Origin: Paracoccus limosus
GTDB lineage: Bacteria; Pseudomonadota; Alphaproteobacteria; Rhodobacterales; Rhodobacteraceae
Assembly (NCBI RefSeq): GCF_009711185.1
Contig: NZ_WMIF01000011.1
Coordinates: forward strand, 56,658 to 120,657
DNA: 64,000 nucleotides
Direction: 5' to 3'
The translations under genes and the position numbers were made by a program. The notes beneath the pieces are model-generated. The model had not been told where the DNA came from. It ran no database searches and was given only the letters and a program-made list of their open reading frames with translations. Shown here one piece after another: positions 47,064 to 55,991 of the stretch. Position 1 is the stretch's first letter. Every line of letters begins with the position of its first letter.

Positions 47064-47974
47064 TTTCCCCTCCTGGCGTCATAGCCATGGTCTTGGCGCC
47101 ATTTTTCCATGAAGCTGGCAAGCTCGTCGTCGATCTTGGGCGGCATGACGATCTTGAGCACGACATGCTGGTCGCCGCGCTTGCCGCCCTCGCCCTTGAG
47201 GCCGCGCCCCTTGAGGCGCAGCTTTTGCCCCGAGCTGGCGCCGCGCGGCACGGTCAGCATGACCGGCCCGTCGATGGTCTCGGCCTCGACCTTGCCGCCC
47301 AGCACCGCCTCATCGATCGAGATCGGCAGCGTGGTTTCCACATCGTCGCCGTCGCGGCGCCAGTCGGGATCATCCGCGACCACCAGCGTCAGCAGCGCAT
47401 CGCCGGGCGCGCCCTCGCCCATGCCGATGCCGCCCTTGCCGCGCAGCCGGATAATCTGGCCATCGCGGGCGCCTTCGGGGATCTTGACCTCAAGCACCGC
47501 GCCATCGGGCATGGTGATCCGGGTCGAGCCGCCGCGCGCCGCCGTCATGAAGTCGATTTCCAGCGTGAAGCGTTGATCCTGACCGCGCATGTCGAAACTC
47601 CGCGCCCCGCCGCCGCGCGCGCCGCGAAAGCCCTGCTGGCCGAACAGGTCCGAGAACACGTCCGACAGATCCTCGAAATCCGGCTGGCCCTGACGATAGG
47701 GATTGTCGCCGGCCTGCGCGTAATCGCGGTAATATTGCCGCTGCGGCCGTTCCTGCCCCGAGGCGTCGATCTCGCCCTTGTCGAAGCGGGCGCGCTGCTC
47801 GGGGTCTTTCAGCAGGTCATAGGCTGCCGCCGCCGCCTTGAAGCGTTCATGCGCCGCCGGGTCGGCATTCAGGTCGGGGTGGTCGGTCTTGGCAATCTTG
47901 CGATAGGCCTTTTTGATCTCGTCCTGGCTTGCCGTCTTGCTGAGCCCAAGCGCCTTGTAGGGATCATCGGCCAT
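47060..47974 (-). CDS. cbpA: CbpA-type DnaJ co-chaperone
   Basis: 304 aa from the ATG at 47974. The J domain (about 3-65) contains the HPD motif in KTDHPDLNADP. A Gly/Phe/Arg-rich linker (VFSDLFGQQGFRGARGGG) follows, and two DnaJ C-terminal beta domains hold EGARDGQIIRLRGKGG and PRGASSGQKLRLKGRGLKG. The cysteine-rich zinc finger of DnaJ is absent, so CbpA type. It stimulates Hsp70. Coupled with cbpM. Confidence 0.93.
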   Translation of the reverse strand: MADDPYKALGLSKTASQDEIKKAYRKIAKTDHPDLNADPAAHERFKAAAAAYDLLKDPEQRARFDKGEIDASGQERPQRQYYRDYAQAGDNPYRQGQPDFEDLSDVFSDLFGQQGFRGARGGGARSFDMRGQDQRFTLEIDFMTAARGGSTRITMPDGAVLEVKIPEGARDGQIIRLRGKGGIGMGEGAPGDALLTLVVADDPDWRRDGDDVETTLPISIDEAVLGGKVEAETIDGPVMLTVPRGASSGQKLRLKGRGLKGEGGKRGDQHVVLKIVMPPKIDDELASFMEKWRQDHGYDARRGK

Positions 47975-48092
47975 CGCGTTCCGTCCTTTCAGAAGTCTTG
48001 CGGGCAACGCGCATGTCGCGCCGCCCGTTCCGCGCATGGGACATGAGGCAGCGTGATTTGTCCAGATCCGGCAGGGCGGGGCGCGGGGTGCC

Positions 48093-48172
48093 GGGGGCTC
48101 TGCCCCCACGCCCTTGTGCCCCCTCGACGGGAGCGCAAGTGCGTCCCCCCGGGATATTTGGGCACGAAAGAA
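48093..48172 (+). repeat. Palindromic intergenic repeat, copy 6
   Basis: First hairpin GGGGGC-TCT-GCCCCC (48093-48107), an imperfect second stem (48108-48144, three mismatches), and the tail GATATTTGGGCACGAAAGAA ending at 48172. The tail end is 1-2 bp from the mogA stop. Same orientation relative to the preceding gene as copies 1, 2 and 5. Confidence 0.88.
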
Positions 48173-48173
48173 C

Positions 48174-48716
48174 TCAGGCCTTGGGACGGAATGCCGCGAT
48201 GCGGGCGGGATCGGTTTCGATCCGGGCGGCGCCGATCAGGTCAAGGCAATAGGGCACCGCCGCAAAGACCGCATCAAGGCAGGTGGCGATGGCCGAGGGT
48301 TTGCCGGGAATGGTGATCATCAGCGTCTTGCCGCGAATGCCCGCCGTCTGGCGCGACAGAATCGCGGTCGGCACCTCGCGCAGGCTGGCACGGCGCATTT
48401 CCTCGCCAAAGCCGGGCAGTTCCTTTTCCATAATATCACCCATGCCCTCGGGGGTTTCGTCGCGCGGGGCCGGACCAGTGCCGCCGGTGATCAGAATCAG
48501 GTCGGCGTTTTCGACATCGCAGAGCCGGCGCAGCGTCTCTGCCACGCTGGCGCGCCCGTCGGGAATGATCCTGCGGGTGATCTGCATGGGGGAGGTGATG
48601 GTGGCGCGCAGCCAGTCCTCGGCCCCCGGGCCACCCTTGTCGGGGTATTCGCCGCGCGAGGCGCGGTCCGAGACGGTCACGATGGCGATGCGGGCGGGGC
48701 GAGTATCCTGGGTCAT
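48174..48716 (-). CDS. mogA: Molybdopterin adenylyltransferase
   Basis: 180 aa from the ATG at 48716. IVTVSDRASRGEYPDKGGPG, LILITGGTGPAPRDETPEGM and PGFGEEMRRASLREVPTAIL match MogA (rather than MoaB) almost block by block, with a C-terminal AAFRPK. It adenylylates molybdopterin before molybdate insertion. The stop directly abuts an intergenic repeat. Some annotators call this moaB in this group. Confidence 0.88.
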   Translation of the reverse strand: MTQDTRPARIAIVTVSDRASRGEYPDKGGPGAEDWLRATITSPMQITRRIIPDGRASVAETLRRLCDVENADLILITGGTGPAPRDETPEGMGDIMEKELPGFGEEMRRASLREVPTAILSRQTAGIRGKTLMITIPGKPSAIATCLDAVFAAVPYCLDLIGAARIETDPARIAAFRPKA

Positions 48717-48757
48717 GGCGCGCATCCTGACCGCGGTCGGCGGCAAAGGGAAGCGGG

Positions 48758-49237
48758 CTAGCCGCGCCGTGCCGCCTCGATCGCGGCCACGTCGATCTTG
48801 CGCATCGTCATCATCGCGGCAAAGGCCCGCGCGGCCTCGTCTCCGCCGACGGCCATGGCCTCGATCAGCACCCGGGGCGTGATCTGCCACGAGATGCCCC
48901 AGCGGTCCTTGCACCAGCCGCAATCGCTTTCCTGACCGCCATTGCCGGTGATGGCGTTCCAGTAACGGTCGGTTTCCGCCTGATCCGCGGTCGCGATCTG
49001 AAACGAGAAGGCCTCGCTGTGGTGAAAGACCGGGCCGCCGTTCAGGCCGATGCAGGGGATGCCGAGCACGGTGAAATTCACCACCAGCACATCGCCCGCC
49101 TTGCCCGAGGGGTAATCACCGGGCGCCTTGTAGATGGCCGTGATCCGGCTGTCGGGAAAGGTCTCGGTATAGAAGCGTGCTGCGGCCTCGGCATCCCTGT
49201 CGAACCACAGGCAGACGCTGTTTGCGGGAATCGTCAT
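48758..49237 (-). CDS. VOC-fold protein, PhnB/3-demethylubiquinone methyltransferase-like family
   Basis: 159 aa. CLWFDRDAEAAARFYTETFP is the first VOC motif, and NGGPVFHHSEAFSFQI, ESDCGWCKDRWGISWQITP are hallmarks of the PhnB-like 3-dmu-9_3-mt family. The C-terminus has AMMTMRKIDVAAIEAA, also typical. The family name is historical; the function is mostly unknown. It lies upstream of mogA on the same strand, with a 41-bp gap. Confidence 0.88.
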   Translation of the reverse strand: MTIPANSVCLWFDRDAEAAARFYTETFPDSRITAIYKAPGDYPSGKAGDVLVVNFTVLGIPCIGLNGGPVFHHSEAFSFQIATADQAETDRYWNAITGNGGQESDCGWCKDRWGISWQITPRVLIEAMAVGGDEAARAFAAMMTMRKIDVAAIEAARRG

Positions 49238-49296
49238 CGGTTTGTCCTCCCTGTCGGGACAACGCCGGGGTGCGCGTCGCGTTCCGCGACATGCAG

Positions 49297-49322
49297 AAGG
49301 CCGCAGCAGATGCCGCGGCCTT
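49297..49322 (-). terminator. Possible terminator of argG
   Basis: A perfect 8-bp stem AAGGCCGC / GCGGCCTT around a 10-base loop, 24 bp after the argG stop. The following bases (CTGCATG) give no T-run, so efficiency is doubtful. Confidence 0.4.
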
Positions 49323-49345
49323 GGGGAATCTGGATGGACGTGCGC

Positions 49346-50572
49346 TTATTTGACGCGGGCGTTGCGGGCCGCAATCAGTTTCAGGCGTAGCGCGTTCAGG
49401 CGGATGAAGCCCGCCGCGTCCTTCTGGTCATAGGCGCCGGCGTCGTCCTCAAAGGTGACGTGCTTTTCGCTATAGAGCGAGTGATCCGACCAGCGCGCAA
49501 CCGTGCGGACCGAGCCCTTGTAGAGCTTCAGCTTCACGGTGCCGGTGACATGCTCCTGCGTTTTGTCGATCAGCGCCTGCAGCGCCTCGCGTTCGGGCGA
49601 GAACCAGAAGCCGTTGTAGATCAGCTCGGCATAGCGCGGCATGATCGAATCTTTCAGGTGGCCCGCGCCGCTGTCCAGCGTGATCTGTTCGATGCCGCGA
49701 TGCGCCTCCAGCAGGATGGTGCCGCCGGGGGTCTCATAGACGCCGCGCGATTTCATGCCGACAAAGCGGTTTTCCACGAAGTCCAGCAGGCCGACGCCAT
49801 GCTTGCCGCCGATTTCGTTCAGGCGGGTCAGGATGGTCGCAGGCGACAGCGCCTCGCCATTGATGGCGACGGCATCGCCCCGCTCGAAGGTGACTTCGAT
49901 GAATTCGGGCTCATTCGGGGCGTCCTCGACGGCCACGATGCGTTGGGCGACGTAATCGGGCGCCTCGACGGCCGGATCCTCCAGCACGGTGCCTTCGCTG
50001 CTGGTGTGCAGCAGGTTCGCATCGACGCTGAACGGCGCTTCGCCGCGCTTGTTCTTGGCGATCGGGATCTGGTTCTGTTCGGCGAATTCGATCAGGCTGG
50101 TGCGCGAATTCAGGTTCCATTCCCGCCAGGGCGCGATCACCCGGATCGACGGATCCAGCGCCAGCGCCGACAGCTCGAACCGGACCTGATCGTTGCCCTT
50201 GCCGGTCGCGCCATGCGCCACGGCATCGGCGCCGTGCTGATGCGCGATCTCGACCAGATGCTTCGAAATCAGCGGGCGCGCGATCGAGGTGCCGAGCAGA
50301 TAGAGGCCTTCGTAGACCGCATTGGCGCGGAACATCGGGAAGACGAAATCGCGCACGAATTCCTCGCGCACGTCGACGATATGGATGTTCTCGGGATTGA
50401 TGCCCAGCAGTTCCGCCTTGGCGCGCGCCGGTTCCAGTTCCTCGCCCTGGCCCAGATCGGCGGTGAAGGTGATGACCTCGCAGCCATATTCGGTCTGCAG
50501 CCATTTCAGGATGATCGAGGTGTCGAGCCCGCCCGAATAGGCAAGGACGACTTTTTTCGGCGCGTCGGACAT
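49346..50572 (-). CDS. argG: Argininosuccinate synthase
   Basis: 408 aa from the ATG at 50572. The N-type ATP pyrophosphatase loop [18 protein letters not shown] opens the protein. [34 protein letters not shown] and [20 protein letters not shown] follow. It condenses citrulline and aspartate to argininosuccinate in arginine synthesis. Single gene, divergent from the membrane protein at 50641. Confidence 0.97.
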   Translation of the reverse strand: MSDAPKKVVLAYSGGLDTSIILKWLQTEYGCEVITFTADLGQGEELEPARAKAELLGINPENIHIVDVREEFVRDFVFPMFRANAVYEGLYLLGTSIARPLISKHLVEIAHQHGADAVAHGATGKGNDQVRFELSALALDPSIRVIAPWREWNLNSRTSLIEFAEQNQIPIAKNKRGEAPFSVDANLLHTSSEGTVLEDPAVEAPDYVAQRIVAVEDAPNEPEFIEVTFERGDAVAINGEALSPATILTRLNEIGGKHGVGLLDFVENRFVGMKSRGVYETPGGTILLEAHRGIEQITLDSGAGHLKDSIMPRYAELIYNGFWFSPEREALQALIDKTQEHVTGTVKLKLYKGSVRTVARWSDHSLYSEKHVTFEDDAGAYDQKDAAGFIRLNALRLKLIAARNARVK

Positions 50573-50640
50573 GCGGTTAACCCTTCGTGGAATTTCGAAG
50601 GGGAATAGGGCCATTCGCCGCTTGTCACAAGAGGAAGGGC

Positions 50641-51477
50641 GTGAATAAGACGGCCTGTCGTTGCTGGGGCGGTGGAAAGCGAAGCGGGATGCTGGATCAG
50701 GGGCGCGCCCTCCGGGCATGGTGGATCGGACAGCGGCAGAAATTGCGGCAGTTGCGGCGGGCCTGCCTGCCCGTGTCGTTGGTGGTGATATCGCTGGCGG
50801 GGCTTGGTCTGGCGGTCATGGTGCTGGCCCCGCCGCCGGGTGTCACAGGCACCCTGATCGGCGGCGCCGTCGCGTTGTCGCCACTGCTGCTGGTGTTTTG
50901 CTGGCTGATCCGGGTGCCCGATATCTGGAACTTCCATCCGGGATGGGTGGCGGCCGGCACGTTTCTGGCGTCGCTGCCGCTGGTGGTGTTCGGGCGGTAT
51001 TTCGCCGCAGGGCTGGTGAATGCGATCTTTCGCGAGGCGCCTGATCTGTTCCCGGCCGCCCTGATGGTGGCAGGCTATCTCGGTGTGCTTCTGGGCGCGC
51101 TGAGTGTGCTGGTGCTGGTCGCGTTCACTGTGACGATCGTTCTGGTGAGCTGGACCCTGCTGGCCGGGATCTTGGGGAAAATCGGTGGCCGGCGCTTGCT
51201 GGGCGATCTGCTGACCTATGGCATTGCCGCAGTGCTGATCGGCTGGGCGCTCGGCTCGATCATGCACCTGGAGCAACGTGCCCGCGTTCTGGTGACCCGC
51301 GTGGCGATCACGACCGATTTTCACCCTGATCACCGCTGCGACACCACCGGCTGGCCCGCAGGCGTGACCCGCGTGGCCTTTGTGGGCGATGAGCAGGTCC
51401 TGGGCTATCTCGCGGCCGAGCGGCGCATCATCGCCCTGTCCTGCCATCGGCGGGACGTCATTGGGGGCACACGCTGA
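50641..51477 (+). CDS. Membrane protein of unknown function
   Basis: 278 aa from a GTG at 50641 with AGGAAGG upstream; an ATG at 50689 is the alternative. Five or so membrane segments (about 43-63, 70-90, 102-125, 140-175, 195-215) are followed by a 55-residue tail containing [20 protein letters not shown] and two cysteines. The tail with CxxxxW..G and a late C is probably periplasmic. I recognise no family. Divergent from argG, and 41 bp before ilvA on the same strand. Confidence 0.6.
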   Translation: MNKTACRCWGGGKRSGMLDQGRALRAWWIGQRQKLRQLRRACLPVSLVVISLAGLGLAVMVLAPPPGVTGTLIGGAVALSPLLLVFCWLIRVPDIWNFHPGWVAAGTFLASLPLVVFGRYFAAGLVNAIFREAPDLFPAALMVAGYLGVLLGALSVLVLVAFTVTIVLVSWTLLAGILGKIGGRRLLGDLLTYGIAAVLIGWALGSIMHLEQRARVLVTRVAITTDFHPDHRCDTTGWPAGVTRVAFVGDEQVLGYLAAERRIIALSCHRRDVIGGTR

Positions 51478-51518
51478 AACCCTTGCTTATCCGCTGATTT
51501 CGCGCCATTCCCAAGCCT

Positions 51519-52760
51519 ATGGAAAACTTTGCCGCCTCTGTCCGCCAGGCAGAGGTCGCGCTGCGCGACCTCTTCGAGCCGACCCCGCTTCAGAAGAACG
51601 ACCACCTTTCGGCGAAATACGGCGCCGAGATCTGGCTGAAACGCGAAGACCTGACGCCCGTGCGCAGCTACAAGCTGCGCGGCGCCTTCAACGCCATGCG
51701 CAAGGTGGTGGCGCGGGGGGGCGCGGCGCATTTCGTCTGTGCCAGCGCCGGCAACCATGCCCAGGGTGTGGCCTTTGCCTGCCGGCATTTCAGCGCGCGC
51801 GGCACCATCTTCATGCCGGTGACGACGCCCAGGCAAAAGATCGACAAGACGCGCATGTTCGGCGGCGACGCGGTCAACATCGTGCTGACCGGCGATTATT
51901 TCGACCAGACGCTGGCTGCCTCACAGGAATTCGCCCGGGTCGAAGGCGCGGCGTTCCTGTCGCCCTTTGACGATGCCGATGTGATCGAGGGGCAGGCCAC
52001 GACCGGGCTGGAGATCCTTGAACAGCTGGGTGGCGCGCCCGACCTGATCGTGCTGCCGGTGGGCGGGGGCGGGCTGTCCTCGGGGGTGACGGCACTGTTT
52101 GCCGAGCTGGCGCCGGGGTGCGCCGCAGCCTTTGCCGAGCCCGAGGGTGGCGCCAGCCTGCGCGAGGCGCTGACACAGGGCGGGCCGGTGACGCTGCCGG
52201 CGGTGGACAATTTCGTCGATGGCGCGGCGGTGGCCAGGATCGGCGCCCTGCCCTATCGGCTGCTTTCGCGCTTTTCGCCCGATCAGGTCTATCCGGCGCC
52301 CGAGGACCGGATCAGCGCCACCATGCTGGAAATGCTCAATATCGAGGGCATCGTGCTTGAACCCGCCGGCGCGCTGGCGGTCGACGTGTTGCGCGACATT
52401 CCCGATCTTGCCGGCAAACGCGTGGTCTGCCTGTGCTCGGGCGGCAATTTCGATTTCGAGCGCCTGCCCGAGGTCAAGGAACGCGCGCAACGCTATTCGG
52501 GGCTGAAGCGTTATTTCATCCTGCGCATGCCGCAGCGACCGGGCGCCTTGCGCGATTTCCTGCAATTGCTGGGACCGGATGACGATATCGCGCGCTTCGA
52601 ATATCTCAAGAAATCGGCGCGCAACTTTGGCTCGATCCTGATCGGGATCGAGACCACGGCGCCCGAAAATCTGGACCGGCTGCGCGAGCGGCTGGAGGGG
52701 GCCGGGATCAGCTATCGCGACATCACCCGCGACCCGGTGCTGGCCGAATTCCTGATCTAG
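51519..52760 (+). CDS. ilvA: Threonine ammonia-lyase (threonine dehydratase)
   Basis: 413 aa. The PLP lysine is in LTPVRSYKLRGAFNAM, and the phosphate-binding loop in LPVGGGGLSSGV. Residues from about 330 (YFILRMPQRPGALRDFLQL) form an ACT-like regulatory domain. It converts threonine to 2-oxobutanoate for isoleucine. The length with a single short ACT domain is like the shorter IlvA type. No leader peptide is seen. Confidence 0.92.
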   Translation: MENFAASVRQAEVALRDLFEPTPLQKNDHLSAKYGAEIWLKREDLTPVRSYKLRGAFNAMRKVVARGGAAHFVCASAGNHAQGVAFACRHFSARGTIFMPVTTPRQKIDKTRMFGGDAVNIVLTGDYFDQTLAASQEFARVEGAAFLSPFDDADVIEGQATTGLEILEQLGGAPDLIVLPVGGGGLSSGVTALFAELAPGCAAAFAEPEGGASLREALTQGGPVTLPAVDNFVDGAAVARIGALPYRLLSRFSPDQVYPAPEDRISATMLEMLNIEGIVLEPAGALAVDVLRDIPDLAGKRVVCLCSGGNFDFERLPEVKERAQRYSGLKRYFILRMPQRPGALRDFLQLLGPDDDIARFEYLKKSARNFGSILIGIETTAPENLDRLRERLEGAGISYRDITRDPVLAEFLI

Positions 52761-52797
52761 CAGCGCGGGCCGTCCCGATAGGCTGCCGCTCGGGATG

Positions 52798-53145
52798 TCA
52801 GGCCCGCAGCGCCTTCGGCTGCGCCTGCTCCTGCGCCAGCGTGCGGATCAGCTGGTGCTTTGACAGCGAATAGCTTTCGATCACGGCCTCCAGATCAAAG
52901 GTCGCGCTGCGCCGGCCGGCCACCAGCTTTTCGCCCTCGTCACAGAGCATGCCGAAGCTGCGAAAGCCCAGATTCCACGCGCAGCCCTTGAGAAAGTGCA
53001 GATCCGCAGCCAGCCGCGCGACGGGGCGCCGCTTCAGCCGCATCAGCACCGTTTCAACCTCATCCAGGAACAGCTCCAGGATCAGCTTGAATTCGTCGTC
53101 GCCGACTTCGCTGCGCAATTCATGGATGCGGTTCCAGTCCAACAT
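52798..53145 (-). CDS. Histidine phosphotransfer (Hpt) domain protein
   Basis: 115 aa from the ATG at 53145. A four-helix Hpt domain, with the phosphorylatable histidine (about residue 50) in DLHFLKGCAWNLGFRSFG, the H-x-x-K-G pattern. No kinase core or receiver is fused. It should pass phosphate to or from receiver domains; the divergent response-regulator gene at 53266 is the obvious partner by position. Confidence 0.83.
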   Translation of the reverse strand: MLDWNRIHELRSEVGDDEFKLILELFLDEVETVLMRLKRRPVARLAADLHFLKGCAWNLGFRSFGMLCDEGEKLVAGRRSATFDLEAVIESYSLSKHQLIRTLAQEQAQPKALRA

Positions 53146-53265
53146 TCGGCAACCCAAGGGAGAATCAATGCACCATTCATATCATGCATTTCCGCCTTCG
53201 CGTGCAGATTGGAAGAATTTTCGGCATTAACGGGTTCTTCAACGCTGACGCGCTATGCATCGGCC

Positions 53266-54522
53266 ATGATGATTCCGCAGGCCCCTCCTCCCAGCTCGAA
53301 ACCGCCGGTCTGGCGGTCGGTTCTGCTTGTCGATGACAGCAGGGCACAGCGCCGGACGCTGGCGGTCCAGCTGCAACGTGCGGGCTATGAAGTGATCGAG
53401 GCAGCAAATGGCGAAGAGGCCATGCAGATATGCCTGCAAAGCCGACCCGACATCGTCATCTCGGACTGGATGATGACCGGGCGCACCGGGCTGGAATTCT
53501 GTCGCCGCTTTCGCGAGATGCAGACCGACCGCTATGGCTATTTTATCCTGCTGACCTCGCGCGACGACAAAAAGGACGTGGCCGAGGGGCTGCGGGCGGG
53601 GGCGGATGAATTCCTGACCAAGCCGGTCTCGGGCGCCGAGCTTTTGGCGCGGCTTTCGGCGGGCGAGCGCATCCTGCGCATGGAGGAAAGGCTGCGCAAC
53701 GCCAATATGCAGCTTGAGGAAACCTTGACCCAGCTGCGCGAAACCCAGGCGGCGCTGGACCGCGACCTGCGCGAGGCGCAGCGGCTGCAACAGGGGCTGG
53801 TGCGTGAACGCCACGGCCGCTTTGGCGGGTTCGAACTGTCGCTGCTGATGCGGCCGGCGGGGCATATCGGCGGCGATCTGGTCGGGTTCTTTCCGATCTG
53901 CAGCCGCCGCGTCGGTATCTTTGCGCTGGACGTGTCGGGCCATGGCGTCGCCGCCGCCCTGCTCAGCGCCCGGCTTGCGGCGATGCTGTCGGGCGGCTCC
54001 GAGCACAATATCGCTCTGCGCCAGACTGAGCAGGGCCCGGCCGAGCCACGCGCGCCGGCCGAGGTGCTGCGCCAACTCAATACGCTGATGCTTGAGGAGC
54101 TGCGCACCGAATCCTATTTCACCATGGTCTATGCCGAGCTGGACCATGACGCAGGCACCCTGCGGCTGGTTCAGGCCGGCCACCCCCATCCGGTGATCCA
54201 GCGCGCCGATTCCAGCATCGAGATCGTCGGCACCGGCGGGCTGCCGGTCGGGGTGTTTGCCGAGGCGGATTACGAGGAAATCGCCTTTCGTCTGCATCCG
54301 GGCGACCGGCTGTTCATCAGCTCGGACGGGTTGATCGAAAGCGAGAATGCCCGCGGCGAGCCCTTGGGCGAGGAAGGCTTGCAGGCGATCCTGCGCACCA
54401 ATGCCCTGCTGCGCGGCGACGCGCTGCTGGAATCGATCTGCTGGTCGGCAGCGAACTATGCCGGCGGCAAGCGCAGCGACGACATCTCGGCGGTGCTGAT
54501 CGAATATCTGGGCGGGGGGTGA
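53266..54522 (+). CDS. Response regulator with PP2C (SpoIIE/RsbU-type) phosphatase output
   Basis: 418 aa from the ATG at 53266. The receiver domain (about 17-135) has acidic residues DD (23-24), the phosphoacceptor Asp 67 in IVISDWMMTGRTG, and the Lys in FLTKPVSG. A coiled coil (about 138-180, REAQRLQQGL) leads to a PP2C domain with GHIGGDLVGFF, ALDVSGHGVAAALLSARL and SDGLIESEN, GGKRSDDISAVLIEY. Such proteins dephosphorylate anti-sigma-factor antagonists. No STAS or anti-sigma kinase gene is adjacent. Divergent from the Hpt gene, with a 120-bp shared region. Confidence 0.92.
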   Translation: MMIPQAPPPSSKPPVWRSVLLVDDSRAQRRTLAVQLQRAGYEVIEAANGEEAMQICLQSRPDIVISDWMMTGRTGLEFCRRFREMQTDRYGYFILLTSRDDKKDVAEGLRAGADEFLTKPVSGAELLARLSAGERILRMEERLRNANMQLEETLTQLRETQAALDRDLREAQRLQQGLVRERHGRFGGFELSLLMRPAGHIGGDLVGFFPICSRRVGIFALDVSGHGVAAALLSARLAAMLSGGSEHNIALRQTEQGPAEPRAPAEVLRQLNTLMLEELRTESYFTMVYAELDHDAGTLRLVQAGHPHPVIQRADSSIEIVGTGGLPVGVFAEADYEEIAFRLHPGDRLFISSDGLIESENARGEPLGEEGLQAILRTNALLRGDALLESICWSAANYAGGKRSDDISAVLIEYLGGG

Positions 54523-54694
54523 GGCATGCGGGCCAGTCATCCGCCGGTCGGGGTTTCGGCAGGCCGCATTGGTCGAGAGGGCCGCTTGGCGGCAAAGGCC
54601 GGGCAGTTCGCCGGACCGCCCTGCGGCGCGAAACCGGGTGTGCCAAGGCAGGATCCGGGTTGTGCGGTCGCCGCAGCGTCTCGCTGGGCGAAAC
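54523..54694. other. Intergenic stretch before the pentanucleotide array, no gene seen
   Basis: With the array and the following 65 bp it makes a 357-bp gap between the convergent ends of the PP2C and NUDIX genes. Open frames across it exist only because CCACG repeats have no stop in most frames. No terminator-like hairpin stands out. Confidence 0.5.
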
Positions 54695-54814
54695 CCACGC
54701 CACGCCACGCCACGCCACGCCACGCCACGCCACGCCACGCCACGCCACGCCACGCCACGCCACGCCACGCCACGCCACGCCACGCCACGCCACGCCACGC
54801 CACGCCACGCCACG
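54695..54814 (+). repeat. Perfect pentanucleotide microsatellite (CCACG)24
   Basis: Exactly 24 uninterrupted copies of CCACG, 120 bp, flanked by GAAAC on the left and AGCTGT on the right. Because the unit is five bases, three units encode five residues, and all frames stay open, giving spurious repeating peptides. It lies between the ends of two convergent genes, so it is not inside a supported gene. Confidence 0.98.
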
Positions 54815-54879
54815 AGCTGTCCCTCGCCCCGGCCGCCGGTCAATCGGCTTTGTGGCCATTCAACCGCGCGAAGCTGCGA

Positions 54880-55344
54880 CTAGGAGCCGATGGTCCGTAG
54901 CGAATGGCGGCCTGACAGCAGCCCCCGGGCGAAGGCACGCGCGCCGGGATCGGCCAGACGGGCGGGCAATTCTGCCAGCGGCACCCAATGCGCGGAATGG
55001 CCCGGCTCGGAGGGCGGGGCCAGCCGCGCGATGGGCCGCGCCAGCCAGATGTGACACAGCTTCTCGGCCCAGAAATCATAGTCGGGCATGAAGCAGAACC
55101 GGCGATAGCTGCCCAACCGGCGCGGCAGGCCGATGCTCCAGCCGGTTTCCTCGCGCACCTCGCGATACAGCGCCGGCAATTGCGATTCCCCCGGGTCGAT
55201 GCCGCCGCCGGGCAGCTGGAACTCGGGCACGGGCGCCTGTTGAAAGGTCAGCAGGGCGGCATCCCCCCGGATCAGCAGCGCATAGGCGCCGGGGCGCAGG
55301 CGATAGGAATGGTGGCCCGGAGGCGGCCCGAAACGCGGGATCAT
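54880..55344 (-). CDS. NUDIX hydrolase
   Basis: 154 aa from the ATG at 55344 (AAAGGA upstream). The NUDIX box is complete: GGGIDPGESQLPALYREV then REETGW (about 46-68). An N-terminal RLRPGAYALLIRG strand precedes it. It should hydrolyse a nucleoside diphosphate-linked substrate; which one cannot be told. It is the last clear chromosomal gene before the tRNA scar. Its 3' end lies 66 bp from the CCACG array. Confidence 0.9.
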   Translation of the reverse strand: MIPRFGPPPGHHSYRLRPGAYALLIRGDAALLTFQQAPVPEFQLPGGGIDPGESQLPALYREVREETGWSIGLPRRLGSYRRFCFMPDYDFWAEKLCHIWLARPIARLAPPSEPGHSAHWVPLAELPARLADPGARAFARGLLSGRHSLRTIGS

Positions 55345-55791
55345 GGGTGGTCCTTTGATGCATCTGGTCGCCGCAACAGCGGGCCAGCCGGGCGGGGTTG
55401 TCAAGCGCCTGCCCGCGCCAGCCACCTGTCCCAAGGACCGGCGGATCCGGCGCGGACCGGACTGACAGGCGAAGCGCACGGGGGGCGAATCGACATCCTC
55501 GCAGCCGGGACGCGACCGCACCACGCGCCAAGGCGAATCCGAGGGCATCGAGTTTCTGCACGACAGACAGAGGGCCCAAGCGACCGGGCGAATCACCCGC
55601 CCGCAAAACAGCAGGACGGCCCGGACAAAACATGTGGACGGCCCGCGCCGCAATCTGCGCGCCCGTTGGAAAGTGCCCGCCCCAGCCACGCGCAGATAGC
55701 TCGCCGCGATGCGCGATCATCGTCGCCCGCCGTGGTCCGCCCCAAGACCGACCCAAAGCCGGCGCCCCGCGAAACCCAAGTCCCGGAAATG
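55345..55791. other. Intergenic stretch upstream of the NUDIX gene, no gene seen
   Basis: About 447 bp of high G+C sequence. The frames that stay open here show no recognisable product and no ribosome site. It is the last chromosomal sequence before the terminator and tRNA remnant at 55792. Confidence 0.5.
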
Positions 55792-55829
55792 AAAAAGCCC
55801 TGCAACCAGTTAAGGTTGCAGGGCTTTTT
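55792..55829 (-). terminator. Strong bidirectional terminator next to the tRNA-Leu remnant
   Basis: A perfect 16-bp stem, AAAAAGCCCTGCAACC paired with 55814-55829 around the loop AGTTAA, with A-runs and T-runs on both sides. Read leftward it directly follows the CCA end of the tRNA-Leu fragment, as expected for the original terminator of that tRNA gene. Confidence 0.9.
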
Positions 55830-55853
55830 TGGTGCCCAGGAGAGGACTCGAAC
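55830..55853 (-). other. tRNA-Leu 3' fragment, probable attachment site (att) of the integrated element
   Basis: Read leftward the 24 bases are GTTCGAGTCCTCTCCTGGGC plus ACCA: a T-loop (TTCGAGT), the 3' half of the T-stem, the 3' acceptor strand CCTGGGC and an ACCA end. From family knowledge, tRNA-Leu genes of this group begin GCCCAGG and end this way. The other parts of a tRNA (5' acceptor strand, D-arm, anticodon arm) are absent to the right. This is the usual scar where an element has integrated into a tRNA gene. Confidence 0.75.
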
Positions 55854-55906
55854 TTCGAGCCAAAACCCCAACAAACGCTGGGCCTGTATACACCAAGATT
55901 TCGCCG

Positions 55907-55930
55907 ATGCCAACAAAAATGCCAACAAAT
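55907..55930 (+). repeat. Tandem ATGCCAACAAA repeat near the att fragment
   Basis: ATGCCAACAAAA (55907-55918) and ATGCCAACAAAT (55919-55930) are adjacent, and a related CCCCAACAAAC lies at 55866-55876. Short repeated motifs beside an att core can be integrase arm sites; that reading is inference only. Confidence 0.35.
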
Positions 55931-55991
55931 CTTATGGACGCCCTCTCGACGCTGTGGCCGCGTTCGTGCCGGATTGTCGAGGGGAACGGTC

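Noticed and set aside
54519..55091. Long open frames across the CCACG array giving repeating peptides on both strands
   Set aside because: The repeat unit has no stop codon in most frames, so openness is trivial. The frames have no ribosome site, no recognisable domain and overlap the NUDIX gene.
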